Source: Phormidium tanganyikae FI6-MK23
GTDB taxonomy: Bacteria; Cyanobacteriota; Cyanobacteriia; Leptolyngbyales; Leptolyngbyaceae
Reading direction: 5' to 3'
NCBI GenBank assembly: GCA_019359175.1
Contig: JAHHHU010000004.1
Coordinates: forward strand, 124,001-188,000
Length of the DNA: 64,000 nucleotides
Shown: piece by piece, positions 53,329 through 62,846 of the stretch
Position numbering within the stretch: the stretch's first letter is position 1
How the letters are laid out: the number at the start of each line of letters is the position of its first letter
Program-made: the position numbers and the translations under genes
Notes under the pieces: model-generated
Databases searched by the model: none
What the model saw: only the letters and a program-made list of their open reading frames with translations
Told to the model about the DNA's origin: nothing

Positions 53329-56300
53329 ATGACTGCCACTCTTCCGACTCAATACGACGCTGCAACCACTGAAGCGAAATGGCAAAAGTTTTGGGAGGAG
53401 AATCAGGTCTTTAAAGCTGATCCGAGTCAACCGGGTGAGCCGTATTGTGTAGTGATTCCGCCGCCGAATGTGACGGGTAGCTTGCACATGGGTCATGCGT
53501 TTGAGAGTTCGCTGATCGATGTGTTGATTCGGTATCAGCGGATGTTGGGTAAAAATACGCTGTGGTTGCCGGGAACGGATCACGCCAGTATTGCAGTTCA
53601 GACGATTCTGGAGCGGCAACTGAAAGCGGAAGGGAAAACCCGTGATGACTTGGGACGGGAACAGTTTTTAGAACGCGCTTGGAAATGGAAGGCGGAATCG
53701 GGCGGTACGATCGTCAATCAACTTCGACGGTTAGGTGTGTCGGTGGATTGGTCGCGCGAACGGTTCACGATGGACGAAGGGCTTTCAACTGCGGTGTTGG
53801 ATGCGTTTGTCAAACTGCACGATGAAGGGCTAATTTATCGCGGTAATTATTTGGTCAACTGGTGTCCGGCAAGTCAATCGGCAGTGTCGGACCTCGAAGT
53901 TGAAAACAAAGAAGTTGACGGGAATTTGTGGCATTTCCGCTATCCGATCATGGGTCAGGATGGCTTTGTTGAAGTGGCGACCACGCGACCGGAAACGATG
54001 TTGGGCGATACTGCGGTGGCGGTGAATCCGAATGACGATCGCTATAAGGATCTCATCGGCAAAACCTTAATGTTGCCGCTCGTCTATCGCGAAATTCCCA
54101 TCATTGCAGATGATCACGTTGATCCGAGTTTTGGAACGGGTTGCGTGAAAGTAACTCCTGCTCACGATCTGAACGATTTTGAGATGGGTCAGCGTCATAA
54201 GTTGCCGTCGATCAATGTGATGAACAAAGACGGCACGATGAACGAGAACGCTGGAGAATTCCAGGGACAAGATCGCTTCGTCGCGCGGAAAAACGTGGTG
54301 AAGAAGTTGGAAGAAGAAGGCTGTCTCGTGAAGATTGAGCCTTACAAACATACGGTTCCGTATAGCGATCGCGGAAAAGTCCCGATCGAACCGCTGCTCT
54401 CGACTCAATGGTTTGTCAAAATTAAGCCGCTCTCTGATTTCGCTCTGGCATCCTTAGATGATCAAGATTCTCCGCATTTTGTCCCGGAACGCTGGACGAA
54501 AGTTTATCGCGATTGGTTAGTCAGCCTAAAGGATTGGTGTATTTCGCGCCAGTTGTGGTGGGGGCATCAGATTCCAGCTTGGTATGCGATCAGTGAAACG
54601 AACGGTGAAATTACCGATTACACGCCATTTATCGTGGCGCGATCACAAGAAGAAGCGAAACAAAAAGCGATCGAGCAATTTGGCGAAAATGTTCAAATCG
54701 AGCAAGATCCTGATGTTCTCGATACTTGGTTCTCTTCCGGCTTGTGGCCCTTTTCAACGTTGGGCTGGTCGGATACTGAAGCCGAAGATTTCAAACGCTA
54801 CTATCCCACTGCAACCTTAGTGACAGGATTCGACATCATCTTTTTCTGGGTTGCCCGAATGACGATGATGGCGGGACACTTCACCAAACAAATGCCGTTC
54901 AAAGATGTCTACATCCACGGACTGGTGCGGGATGAGAACAATAAGAAGATGTCGAAATCGGCAAATAACGGCATCAACCCGCTGATTTTGATTGATAAAT
55001 ATGGAACGGATGCGCTGAGATACACCTTGATTCGGGAAGTCACAGGCGCGGGTCAGGATATTCGGATCGCCTACGATCGCAAAACCGACGAATCCGAAAC
55101 CGTTGAAACCTCGCGCAATTTCACCAACAAACTGTGGAATGCGTCGCGCTTTGTGATGCTGAATTTGGGCGAGAAGACCCCTGCTCAGTTGGGTGCGCCT
55201 GAGAATTTGGAATTAAGCGATCGCTGGATTCTCTCTCGATTCAATCAAACCACGCGCCAAGTCCGCGACTACATCGATAACTATGGATTCGGTGAAGCCG
55301 CAAAAAGCCTCTACGAATTCATTTGGGGCGATTTCTGCGATCAATATATTGAGCTAGTCAAATCCCGACTTCAAGACGAAAACTCTCCAACCCGTCTCGC
55401 AGCGCAGCAAACCCTCGCTCATGTGCTGGAAGGAACGCTTAAACTCTTGCATCCTCTCATGCCACACATCACCGAGGAAATTTGGCATACTCTGACGCAA
55501 ACTCCCGAAACGGCTCACAATGCTCTAGCACTTCAGCGCTACCCCGAACCCGATACGGCGCTAATCGATCCAACTTTGGAGCAGCAATTTGATCTCATCA
55601 TCAACTCGATCCGCACCATTCGGAACCTAAGAGCGAGTGCCGAAATCAAACCGGGTGCAAGAATCATGGTCGCACTTCAAACCGAAGACGAGCAGGAAAA
55701 GCAAACATTGCTGACAGGACAGTCCTATATTAAGGACTTGGCAAGAGTTGAAACGCTCACGATCGCTGGAAAAAATGATGTTCCCGCGCTGAAATCATCG
55801 ATCGATTCGGATCAACCGATTTTAGCGATCGCGCTCGACACCGCTGGAACCTACATCACCAAACATCAAAAGATCCTTCTTTCCCTTCTGCTAATTGGCT
55901 CGATTCTTTTTGCCCTCAAACTTGCCGCTTCGACCCTGACCGCCGTTCACGAAATCCCACTCCTCGCAACGCTCCTAGAAATCGTGGGCATCAGCTATAC
56001 GATTTGGTTTACAAAAGAGCGCCTCTGGGAGACAAGCGATCGACAAACTTTCTTCAAGCAGGTAAACCAATTCAAAACCGAAGTGATTGGAGAATCGAAA
56101 CCCCCTGCTCCATCTGCGCCCCCTGAACCCGTAGACGATGCTCAAACGATCGTTGGTGTCACCGGAACCGTGAAAATTTCGATTCCTCTTGCCGGACTGA
56201 TCGACCTCGAAGCGCTCAAAGCCAAGAACGAAAGGGACTTGAAAAAACTAGAGGCAGAAATTCAAGCGCTCGGCGGTCGGTTGAGTAATCCGAAATTTGT

Positions 56301-56400
56301 CGATAAAGCGCCGCCTGAGGTGGTGCAATCGACTCGTGAGGCACTTGCCGAAGCAGAAAAACAGGCAGAAATTCTGAAATCGAAGCTCGATCGCCTATAA
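53329..56400 (+). CDS. valS: Valyl-tRNA synthetase with CAAD membrane domain
   Basis: 1023 residues; E. coli ValRS has 951. It charges tRNA-Val in the cytosol or at membranes. The HIGH box is HMGH (residues 53-56), KMSKS lies near residues 540-544, [17 protein letters not shown] is the catalytic-domain motif, and the anticodon domain runs to about residue 780. A CAAD domain is inserted at about residues 840-925, between anticodon domain and C-terminal coiled coil (about 955-1023). It has two membrane helices, [19 protein letters not shown] and [19 protein letters not shown], then [21 protein letters not shown] anchors synthetases to thylakoid membranes in some cyanobacteria. Confidence 0.95.
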   Translation: MTATLPTQYDAATTEAKWQKFWEENQVFKADPSQPGEPYCVVIPPPNVTGSLHMGHAFESSLIDVLIRYQRMLGKNTLWLPGTDHASIAVQTILERQLKAEGKTRDDLGREQFLERAWKWKAESGGTIVNQLRRLGVSVDWSRERFTMDEGLSTAVLDAFVKLHDEGLIYRGNYLVNWCPASQSAVSDLEVENKEVDGNLWHFRYPIMGQDGFVEVATTRPETMLGDTAVAVNPNDDRYKDLIGKTLMLPLVYREIPIIADDHVDPSFGTGCVKVTPAHDLNDFEMGQRHKLPSINVMNKDGTMNENAGEFQGQDRFVARKNVVKKLEEEGCLVKIEPYKHTVPYSDRGKVPIEPLLSTQWFVKIKPLSDFALASLDDQDSPHFVPERWTKVYRDWLVSLKDWCISRQLWWGHQIPAWYAISETNGEITDYTPFIVARSQEEAKQKAIEQFGENVQIEQDPDVLDTWFSSGLWPFSTLGWSDTEAEDFKRYYPTATLVTGFDIIFFWVARMTMMAGHFTKQMPFKDVYIHGLVRDENNKKMSKSANNGINPLILIDKYGTDALRYTLIREVTGAGQDIRIAYDRKTDESETVETSRNFTNKLWNASRFVMLNLGEKTPAQLGAPENLELSDRWILSRFNQTTRQVRDYIDNYGFGEAAKSLYEFIWGDFCDQYIELVKSRLQDENSPTRLAAQQTLAHVLEGTLKLLHPLMPHITEEIWHTLTQTPETAHNALALQRYPEPDTALIDPTLEQQFDLIINSIRTIRNLRASAEIKPGARIMVALQTEDEQEKQTLLTGQSYIKDLARVETLTIAGKNDVPALKSSIDSDQPILAIALDTAGTYITKHQKILLSLLLIGSILFALKLAASTLTAVHEIPLLATLLEIVGISYTIWFTKERLWETSDRQTFFKQVNQFKTEVIGESKPPAPSAPPEPVDDAQTIVGVTGTVKISIPLAGLIDLEALKAKNERDLKKLEAEIQALGGRLSNPKFVDKAPPEVVQSTREALAEAEKQAEILKSKLDRL

Positions 56401-56426
56401 GTTTACGAATTCTTAACTTTACTATC

Positions 56427-56456
56427 AGAGATGCTTGATTTTGGCATCTCTTTTTT
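56427..56456 (+). terminator. Intrinsic terminator of valS
   Basis: AGAGATGC pairs perfectly with GCATCTCT around a nine-base loop, and six or more T follow. It begins 27 bases after the valS stop. Confidence 0.88.
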
Positions 56457-56485
56457 GTGATTCTGTGAGGCAGGCGCATCGAATA

Positions 56486-56513
56486 TTCCGATAGAAAACG
56501 AAGAGGCTATACT
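56486..56513 (+). promoter_or_regulatory. Candidate promoter before structured leader
   Basis: TATACT (56508-56513) matches the -10 box in five of six bases; TTCCGA (56486-56491) is a weak -35 element with 16 bases between. Transcription from about 56520 would give a leader of roughly 207 bases for the gene at 56727. Confidence 0.4.
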
Positions 56514-56519
56514 GTCTTG

Positions 56520-56726
56520 TTAGGTACGTACAATGAGCGCAACCGGGTAATAACCCACGCGGTTCCAAGGCTGTACTCATTAGGTCAGTGCATCTACGAG
56601 CGATAGAACAGGGATACAACGTAGGATGTTGTCAAACCTTTAGGCAGCATCCTCGATCGCACACCAAATTATCTTGTAAATGCCCCTGAGCATCGTTCCA
56701 ACCGAGACGACATCGAGAGAAAATTA
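56520..56726 (+). other. Structured 5' leader or small RNA region
   Basis: No convincing gene lies in this gap of about 326 bases after valS. From 56520 on I see nested complementary arms: AATGAG (56532-56537) with CTCATT (56576-56581), enclosing AACCG (56541-56545) with CGGTT (56560-56564). Further on, GGATGTTG (56624-56631) pairs with CAGCATCC (56645-56652), while ACAAC (56616-56620) can instead pair with GTTGT (56628-56632), so the two hairpins exclude each other. That layout suits a regulatory leader. No known riboswitch class is recognised. Confidence 0.35.
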
Positions 56727-57185
56727 ATGCTGCACTTGGCGCAAGTTCAAAAAAAAGGCTATCTAGGCAAGGCAGGATTGCGCTTACTGGCTGCTCAAAA
56801 GTCAGACCACGTTTGGACAAAACTTCCTGAAGAAGAGACGGTACTTTCCGCTGAAGCCAATACTTACAGCGATGGATTGCTCGTGCTGGTCGAAATCTCC
56901 AACAGCAATCAAATTTTGGATATTCGGGAAGCAAAAGACTGGGTGCTGGAGTTGGTACAGCGCTATCTGACTTACGGGATCACGCCGAGCTTTTTGCAGC
57001 AAGAAACTGAGCGCGCAGAACAATGGCGGCAATCGCTAACGCTCGAAAGTCAGGAACTTGCACGACAGAAGATCGAGCTTGAGGCACGCCGCGAACAAAT
57101 CCAAGAACTTGAAGAAGAACTCAAAAGTGAGAAAAAACAGCTAGAAATGCTGATATCACAAGTGCGATCTCAAAACCAAGGTTAA
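56727..57185 (+). CDS. Conserved protein with C-terminal coiled coil
   Basis: 152 residues, function unknown. Residues 1-75 form a folded part (LAQVQKKGYLGKAGLRLLA, LVLVEISNSNQILDIREAKDWVLELVQRYL). Residues 95-150 are a long charged coiled coil (ARQKIELEARREQIQELEEELKSEKKQLEMLI). No signal or membrane segment. Similar proteins occur widely in cyanobacteria without a known role. It has a long structured leader and its 3' end overlaps the convergent Wzy-like gene by four bases. Confidence 0.75.
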   Translation: MLHLAQVQKKGYLGKAGLRLLAAQKSDHVWTKLPEEETVLSAEANTYSDGLLVLVEISNSNQILDIREAKDWVLELVQRYLTYGITPSFLQQETERAEQWRQSLTLESQELARQKIELEARREQIQELEEELKSEKKQLEMLISQVRSQNQG

Positions 57186-58429
57186 TTTGCGTCGTGCGTT
57201 TTCCAGATCCCCGCAAGCAGCACCCAACCCATCAAATTAATTCGCGCATCGAACAGCGTCACATCCAGCAAGCTAAATAGCGCACAGGCAAAAAACGCGA
57301 TCGAAAAAGTGAAGTAGATTCGCTGATCTTCTTGCCGCAATTTGCGCCAACCGAGAACCCCTTGCGCCAAAATCCAACCCACTAACCCAAATAAACCCAG
57401 CGCTACAGGCAATCCCGACTCAGCCGACAGCATGAAAAATAAGTTATGCGGATGTCCGAGCCAAAGCTGCATCTGTTCGGTATAAAGTTTCGAGAAGCTG
57501 CGTAATCCCCAACCTGTGAGCGGTCGCTGTTCGGTCATTGACCAGGCAAATTTCCACTGAGTCGATCGAAACTGATTCACAGGTCGATCGCTGTACATTT
57601 GATCATTCAATCGCGCCCAAAAAAATCTTGGTACGATCGCTCTTAACGGCGATGAGATCGGTTCTGGTGCAAACGCCGCTCCCAACATTAAACCTGTAAT
57701 CACTCCCACGCCAGCAACGATCGCTTTCCACCCCTGATACAGCGCAAACGCCAAACACGCCAGAACCGCGATCGCCCAAACATTTCGAGAATTGGTGAGA
57801 ATCAGCGCGATCGCGTTCAGAAAAAAGACGATTCCTAGAATTGGCTTACGTTCATCGAGCCACAAGCCCACATTGAGAACGAACACGATCACGTAATAAT
57901 TCGCCAACACATTCGCGTAAGTGAACACCGATGACATTCGCCCAAGTGGTTCGCCACCAGGTGCGATCGTCCATTCGATCAACCCCCAAAGCAACGAAGG
58001 CGATCCCCCAACCCTGAAAAACAACTGAACAAATCCAATCAGCGTAACCGGGATCGAAGTCAGTACCCAAATCCACGCGATTCGGGTCAGTTGCTTTGGA
58101 GATTGAATTAGTTCGCTAAGGGCAGCAAATACAACAAAGAATGGCAGAAAGTTGAATAAACCGAGAAAGGCATTTTGGCGATCGACGGCAAAACAAGCTG
58201 CTCCGATCATCGTCAAACCCAGCACCGCAAAGCCTCGATTTACGGGTTCACGAATCAACTGCGAAAACCGTTGTCGCCAAACGCCCAACGCTGCGACCAA
58301 TATCGGAGTGCATCCCAGAAACGCGCTAAATGGCAGCAAACACAAACCAATCTGCACCAGAAACCAGTGCCGTTGTAGAGACGGATCAGGATGAGACTGG
58401 AGGCGCAGCGTTTTCAATTCCGACCTCAA
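57182..58429 (-). CDS. O-antigen ligase / polymerase-family membrane protein
   Basis: 415 residues with about ten hydrophobic segments. The Wzy_C-type periplasmic loop and following motif are visible: RPLTGWGLRSFSKLY and LGHPHNLFFMLSAESGLPVALGLFGLVG. It would join sugar chains to a lipid or to another chain on the periplasmic side. The start is TTG at 58429, directly after the upstream stop (TAA-TTG), or a TTG four codons on; no ATG is better. It is cotranscribed with the YaaW-like gene. A second such gene, besides 7280, outside the EPS cluster. Confidence 0.8.
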   Translation of the reverse strand: MRSELKTLRLQSHPDPSLQRHWFLVQIGLCLLPFSAFLGCTPILVAALGVWRQRFSQLIREPVNRGFAVLGLTMIGAACFAVDRQNAFLGLFNFLPFFVVFAALSELIQSPKQLTRIAWIWVLTSIPVTLIGFVQLFFRVGGSPSLLWGLIEWTIAPGGEPLGRMSSVFTYANVLANYYVIVFVLNVGLWLDERKPILGIVFFLNAIALILTNSRNVWAIAVLACLAFALYQGWKAIVAGVGVITGLMLGAAFAPEPISSPLRAIVPRFFWARLNDQMYSDRPVNQFRSTQWKFAWSMTEQRPLTGWGLRSFSKLYTEQMQLWLGHPHNLFFMLSAESGLPVALGLFGLVGWILAQGVLGWRKLRQEDQRIYFTFSIAFFACALFSLLDVTLFDARINLMGWVLLAGIWKTHDAN

Positions 58430-59308
58430 TTAGACAGGTTCAAAACAATCCGATCGCGTTAGCCGAATCTGCGCCAATGCGAAAATCGTCGGGATCACGC
58501 GCCCATAATTTGTCGCGATCGCTCTCCACCCCAAATCCGCTAAAAACCAAGCCCACAGCGCCGATCCCATAAATGCAAACGCTGCACGAGTCGCCCCATA
58601 CCGCGCTGTCGCGACCGTCATTCCCCGTTTTGCAAGCTGTATCGAGACTTGGGTTTGAATCTGTCCGGCGGCTGCAATACTGCCTTGTGCGATCGCTTGC
58701 TGTGCCACTTGATAACGGGCAAAATGTAGCGCAAAATGCCGCGCAATGTGTTCAAGCAAAAGAGGCTGCATCACCGTATTAACCGCCAATGCGCTACCGC
58801 CTTTCACCACTAGCGACATTGGGTTTTTCTGCAAGGACAGCGGTAACTCTTCAGCAAAACTGGTCTCTAAAAGGGAATTTTTCACCCGTCGCGTTAGAGC
58901 GGTTTGCTCAGATGCGGGAAGTTGCTTCCAAGCACGATTTAATAGACTAAGAAAGATTTCGGCTTCTAGGTCTGTGGTAGACATTCCCCCTGCATAGGGC
59001 AATTTCATATATCGACACACTTGGATCAGCACTTGGCGATAAGTGACTTGTTCTGTCTTGCGGCGTAGTACTGTAATTCCATCTGCGGCTAAAAAGCGAA
59101 ATCGATCATCGATCGCATCAAGCCAGTCTTCTCGGTCTTGGCTTTGCAAATCAATTGGATCAGGAGCGTTGACATAATCCAGCGGATTGAACTTCGGACG
59201 AAATAAAATATCAGTGAGTTCGCGCAGTTCGTCATCCGTCGCTAATTCCAAAGCGGCTCTAAACTCATCCACTGGTGGTCTTCCTCCCGATGCAGCGTCA
59301 AGTTTCAT
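58430..59308 (-). CDS. YaaW-like (UPF0174) family protein
   Basis: 292 residues. ALELATDDELRELTDILFRPKFNPLDYV at the N-terminus and LEAEIFLSLLNRAWKQLPASEQ in the middle match cyanobacterial members of the YaaW/UPF0174 group. The C-terminal part has a helical, Ala-rich stretch (QQAIAQGSIAAAGQIQ) and a hydrophobic segment (AAFAFMGSALWAWFLADL). Function unknown. The ATG at 59308 is chosen; upstream residues to 59329 (MPSCLCR) have no match. The next gene starts directly after its stop, so the two are probably one operon. It diverges from the flavoprotein gene by 55 bases. Confidence 0.72.
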   Translation of the reverse strand: MKLDAASGGRPPVDEFRAALELATDDELRELTDILFRPKFNPLDYVNAPDPIDLQSQDREDWLDAIDDRFRFLAADGITVLRRKTEQVTYRQVLIQVCRYMKLPYAGGMSTTDLEAEIFLSLLNRAWKQLPASEQTALTRRVKNSLLETSFAEELPLSLQKNPMSLVVKGGSALAVNTVMQPLLLEHIARHFALHFARYQVAQQAIAQGSIAAAGQIQTQVSIQLAKRGMTVATARYGATRAAFAFMGSALWAWFLADLGWRAIATNYGRVIPTIFALAQIRLTRSDCFEPV

Positions 59309-59363
59309 TCTACATAAGCAAGACGGCACATCGAATAATACTGTTTCACGATTCTTTAAGGTT

Positions 59364-60437
59364 ATGCTCGATTCCCAGTTTGATATCGCGATCGTGGGTG
59401 CAGGAATGGCAGGTTTGTCTTGTGCTCAGTCTCTTCAGCAAGCAGGCTACAAAGTCGTAGTCATCGATAAATCACGCGGGTTAGGCGGTCGAATGGCAAC
59501 ACGCCGCCTACAAAGAACTCACGCGGATCATGGAGTTTGTTATCTCAAACCAAAATCCCCCCAGTTTCAGGAATTGCTCAATCAGCTTGTCGATCGCAAA
59601 GTGATCCGAGTTTGGACAGACACCATTCACAAACTCGATGAACAGGGGAAGGTTCAGTCTCCTCAACGTCAAGCGCCTTGTTACGCTGCGACAAATGGCA
59701 TTACCGCGATCGCAAAATTTCTCTCGATCGGGCTAACGCTACGACTCAATCATCGAGTGGAGCGGATTGAAGCGCGGGACGGTTGGCAATTGCACTGTGA
59801 AGCGGGCGAAGTGATTTCGGCAAACGCGATCGTGATTGCGATTCCGGCTCCTCAAGCAGCGATCGTCTGTGAATCAATTGACCAAGATTTTGTCGAGCAA
59901 CTAAAGGCAATTGAATATTCGCCTTGTATTAGTGCGATCGCGGTTTATCCAATCGAGCGACAAGCGGAAGTTGAGAAATTGGGTTGGAAAGCGATCATTT
60001 GTCCTTCTGATCCCGATTTGGGCTGGATTGGGATCGATAGCACGAAGCAATTGAATCCGGTGCAACCTGCGATCGTGATCCAAAGCAATGCCCATTTTGC
60101 AACTCAATATCTGGATGATCCTGACCTTCAGCAAGTCGGAGAACGGCTCTTGCACCGAGCAGCGGAGTTGACAGAGCAATGGTTTACAAGCGCTGAAGTT
60201 CTGCAAGTTCAGCGCTGGCGCTATGCCTTTCCGACCAATCCAATTTCAGATAAGTATCTTGCAGCGAATACAGTTCATCCTTTGGTCTGTACGGGCGATT
60301 GGTGTGGGGGAAATCGGGTTGAGAGTGCATTTCAGGCTGGACTTGAAGCGGCTAAATATTTGAATCAGCGGTTAAGCGAACGCGAAGCGCGGTGCAAGCA
60401 TCGAATCTTACCCGATCAGTTTTGGGTGCAGATTTAA
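59364..60437 (+). CDS. Renalase-like NAD(P)/FAD-dependent oxidoreductase
   Basis: 357 residues. FDIAIVGAGMAGLSCAQSLQQAGYKVVVIDKSRGLGGRMATRR is the FAD site with the GG-R-M-A-T-R-R signature of the renalase/amine-oxidase-like family. HADHGVCYLKPKSPQF follows, and the C-terminal FAD segment is LVCTGDWCGGNRVESAFQAGLEAA. Renalase oxidises off-isomers of NAD(P)H; other members act on carotenoid-like substrates. Here the substrate is unknown. The frame is open to 59187 in the overlapping minus-strand gene, so the ATG at 59364 is the likely start. Confidence 0.85.
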   Translation: MLDSQFDIAIVGAGMAGLSCAQSLQQAGYKVVVIDKSRGLGGRMATRRLQRTHADHGVCYLKPKSPQFQELLNQLVDRKVIRVWTDTIHKLDEQGKVQSPQRQAPCYAATNGITAIAKFLSIGLTLRLNHRVERIEARDGWQLHCEAGEVISANAIVIAIPAPQAAIVCESIDQDFVEQLKAIEYSPCISAIAVYPIERQAEVEKLGWKAIICPSDPDLGWIGIDSTKQLNPVQPAIVIQSNAHFATQYLDDPDLQQVGERLLHRAAELTEQWFTSAEVLQVQRWRYAFPTNPISDKYLAANTVHPLVCTGDWCGGNRVESAFQAGLEAAKYLNQRLSEREARCKHRILPDQFWVQI

Positions 60438-60473
60438 TAGACTAAAATCAGAAGCAACATTCCAGGTGGATTC

Positions 60474-61175
60474 ATGACGGCATCGCTCATTCAAAGCCCC
60501 GATCGTGTTCTTCTTAGAGAGATTAGCTGGCAGACTTATCAATCCTTACTGCGAGACTTTGAGCGACAGCCAGCAATGCGTCTCACTTATGATCATGGTT
60601 TATTAGAAATCCGAATGCCTTCCGATCCGCACGAGACTTACAAGAAACTTCTAGGGCGCTTGGTCGAAGCACTCACCGAAGAATTAGGTCTGTAAATTCG
60701 GAGTTTGGGATCTCGAACCTGCGATCGTGAGGATTTAGCACGAGGTCTTGAACCCGATCAGTGCTAGTACATTCAGAATGAAGCAGCAGTTTGGAATAAG
60801 GAAAAAATTGATTTGAGCCAAGATCCGCCGCCAGATCTCGCGATCGAAATTGACATCACAAGCAGTTCAATTAATCGATTAAAGCTTTATGCGGCTCTGG
60901 GTGTTCCTGAAGTCTGGCGTTATGATGGGCAAACGCTTCTGATGTATCGCTTGGAAAATAAAGACTACTTGGTTTGCGATCGTAGTCTTGCATTCTTTCT
61001 ACTGACACCTGCTGATCTGGAAAGATTTTTAGACCTAAAGAAAACCACGAAAGAAAATGCTCTAGTTCAGCGCTTTCGAGAATGGGTCAGAGAACGATTG
61101 GCAGTGGAAGAGTATTTGTCTTCAAACAAAACTGCGATCGCAATAAATCACGATCGCAGTCCGTTAAATCCTTGA
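60474..61175 (+). pseudogene. Uma2/DUF820-family gene with two in-frame stops
   Basis: One frame runs from ATG 60474 to the stop at 61175 (233 codons) but contains TAA at 60693-60695 and TAG at 60768-60770. The N-terminal part has ISWQTYQSLLRDF and RLTYDHGLLEIRMPSDPHE, the conserved Uma2 start. After the stops, IDLSQDPPPDLAIEIDITSSS then INRLKLYAALGVPEVWRYDG is the conserved catalytic core. TAA sits where the family has E (EIRSLG), and TAG where it has Y. Both need single substitutions, so this looks like a decayed copy of the restriction-endonuclease-like fold family. Ribosomal readthrough of two different stops is unlikely. Confidence 0.88.
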
Positions 61176-61180
61176 GCAAT

Positions 61181-62026
61181 CTAATCGACAGGTAAAACCA
61201 TTCCTTCTCGCGCCAGTAAGCTATTCGGGAAGACCGATCGCACATCTGCTTCGATCGAATCGAGAAAATCATCATCGTGATTCGGATCGTGATGAAACAT
61301 CACTGCTTTTTTCACTTTCGCTGCATCCACGACCTTCAGCGCTTCTTGCCAAGTAGAATGACCCCAACCGATTTTCGGCGCTTTCTCGTCGTAGTATTCT
61401 TCGTCGGTGTAGCAGGCATCGTAAATCAAAACATCCGCATCGCGTGACAAATGCACCAAATCTTCGTCAATGCGATCGGGATAATGTTCGGTATCCGTCG
61501 CATACACTACCGTTTTTCCTTGATACGTGACACGATAGCCGATCGCAGAATTTGGGTGATTCAAAGGGCCAGTTTCAATCCGAATCCCATCAAATTCGAT
61601 CACATCGCCCACGACGATATCGGTAAATTTTAGATCCGATTTCATAATCTGCATCGGGACAGGAAAATTCGGATGGTGCATTTGGTCGCTGAGCCGCTGT
61701 TGCATTGATGCACCGTTAGGAGCGATCGCGCCGTAAATGTGAAAACAATTTCCTGGAACAAATGCAGGAATAAAGAAGGGAAAGCCTTGAATGTGATCCC
61801 AGTGCGAGTGGGAGAAAAACATATAGGCTTCGACGGGCATTTGCTTGAGCATCGACTTTCCGAGGACGCGCAACCCAGTCCCACCGTCAAAAATTAGGCG
61901 CTTTCCGCCTACGCGCATCTCAATACAGGACGTATTACCACCGTAGCGAACGGTGTCACTCCCCGGTACAGGAATGCTGCCTCGAACGCCCCAAAAGTGA
62001 ATGAAAAAATCGGAAGGCTGGGTCAT
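61181..62026 (-). CDS. Metallo-beta-lactamase-fold hydrolase (PhnP/RNase Z-like)
   Basis: 281 residues. FWGVRGSIPVPGSDTVRYGGNTSCIEM is the N-terminal signature of this group, which includes phosphodiesterases. FFSHSHWDHIQGFPFF is the HxHxDH metal site, ATDTEHYPDR holds the bridging Asp, and MFHHDPNHDDD contributes the last His. It is likely a cytosolic, two-metal phosphodiesterase; cyclic nucleotides or other phosphodiesters could be the substrate. Starts at ATG 62026 and stands alone. Confidence 0.85.
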   Translation of the reverse strand: MTQPSDFFIHFWGVRGSIPVPGSDTVRYGGNTSCIEMRVGGKRLIFDGGTGLRVLGKSMLKQMPVEAYMFFSHSHWDHIQGFPFFIPAFVPGNCFHIYGAIAPNGASMQQRLSDQMHHPNFPVPMQIMKSDLKFTDIVVGDVIEFDGIRIETGPLNHPNSAIGYRVTYQGKTVVYATDTEHYPDRIDEDLVHLSRDADVLIYDACYTDEEYYDEKAPKIGWGHSTWQEALKVVDAAKVKKAVMFHHDPNHDDDFLDSIEADVRSVFPNSLLAREGMVLPVD

Positions 62027-62225
62027 TGCTGGATCTAAGGTTGCTTCAAGCGCTTGTGAGCTAAACCCAACGAGAGCGAAATAATTCTGGCTCCAGAGTG
62101 CTTATTATCACAAGTAGTTTGCGGTGATACCGTGCCATAGGACGGTGGGAACGGTGTCCCTCTGTTTAGACTACCCATTCGGTTTTGAGCGATACCAAGC
62201 TGAACTGAATTATAGGCGCACGCAC

Positions 62226-62254
62226 AAAAAAAGGCTCAGGAATCTTCCTCAGCC
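62226..62254 (-). terminator. Intrinsic terminator of ppa
   Basis: On the minus strand GGCTGAGGAA and TTCCTGAGCC form a ten-pair stem with one mismatch and a two-base gap at the tip, followed by seven T. It begins 29 bases after the ppa stop. Confidence 0.8.
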
Positions 62255-62282
62255 GTTCAACTATCTGTAATTACACGCAATG

Positions 62283-62792
62283 CTAATTCGCAGCTTTAAT
62301 GCACTGCTCAACGAGGGGCAGAACTTTGTCGACATCTTGCCAGCCGAGAATTTCAGTCACTTTCTTCTCTAGATTTTTGTAGGTTCTAAAGAATTCTGCC
62401 ACTTCATCTAAGCGATGAGAAGCGATGTCATTAAGCGATTTGACATTGGCGTAACGGGGATCTTTGTCGGGGACGCAGAGGATTTTCTCATCACGATCGC
62501 CACCGTCGATCATTTCCAGCATTCCGATCGGGCGAGCGGCAATCACACAGCCGGGGAAAGTGGGCTGATCCATAATCACCATGCCATCAAGCGGATCGCC
62601 ATCGTCGGCAAGCGTGTTGGGGATAAAACCGTAGTCGAACGGGTACATCACCGAGGCGTAAAGAACGCGATCGAGCGCGAAGGCGTTCAGGTCTTTATCG
62701 AATTCGTATTTGTTCTTACTGCCTGCGGGAATTTCGATTAAGACGTTGATTAAGCCCGGTTTGGGTTGGGCGGGAATGCGAGATAAATCCAC
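62283..62792 (-). CDS. ppa: Inorganic pyrophosphatase (family I)
   Basis: 169-residue cytosolic enzyme that splits pyrophosphate and drives biosynthesis. [18 protein letters not shown] is the substrate-binding start, [26 protein letters not shown] carries the signature with the metal-binding aspartates, and [18 protein letters not shown] holds the later Asp and Lys. Length (about 170) matches bacterial family I. It is followed by a terminator and lies 54 bases downstream of the ilvA stop, so it may be read through from ilvA or from its own promoter. Confidence 0.95.
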   Translation of the reverse strand: MDLSRIPAQPKPGLINVLIEIPAGSKNKYEFDKDLNAFALDRVLYASVMYPFDYGFIPNTLADDGDPLDGMVIMDQPTFPGCVIAARPIGMLEMIDGGDRDEKILCVPDKDPRYANVKSLNDIASHRLDEVAEFFRTYKNLEKKVTEILGWQDVDKVLPLVEQCIKAAN

Positions 62793-62846
62793 AGCGGTTC
62801 TCCAAGCTAAACAATTTCACCATTCTGAATTGTAGGGGAGAGCGGT

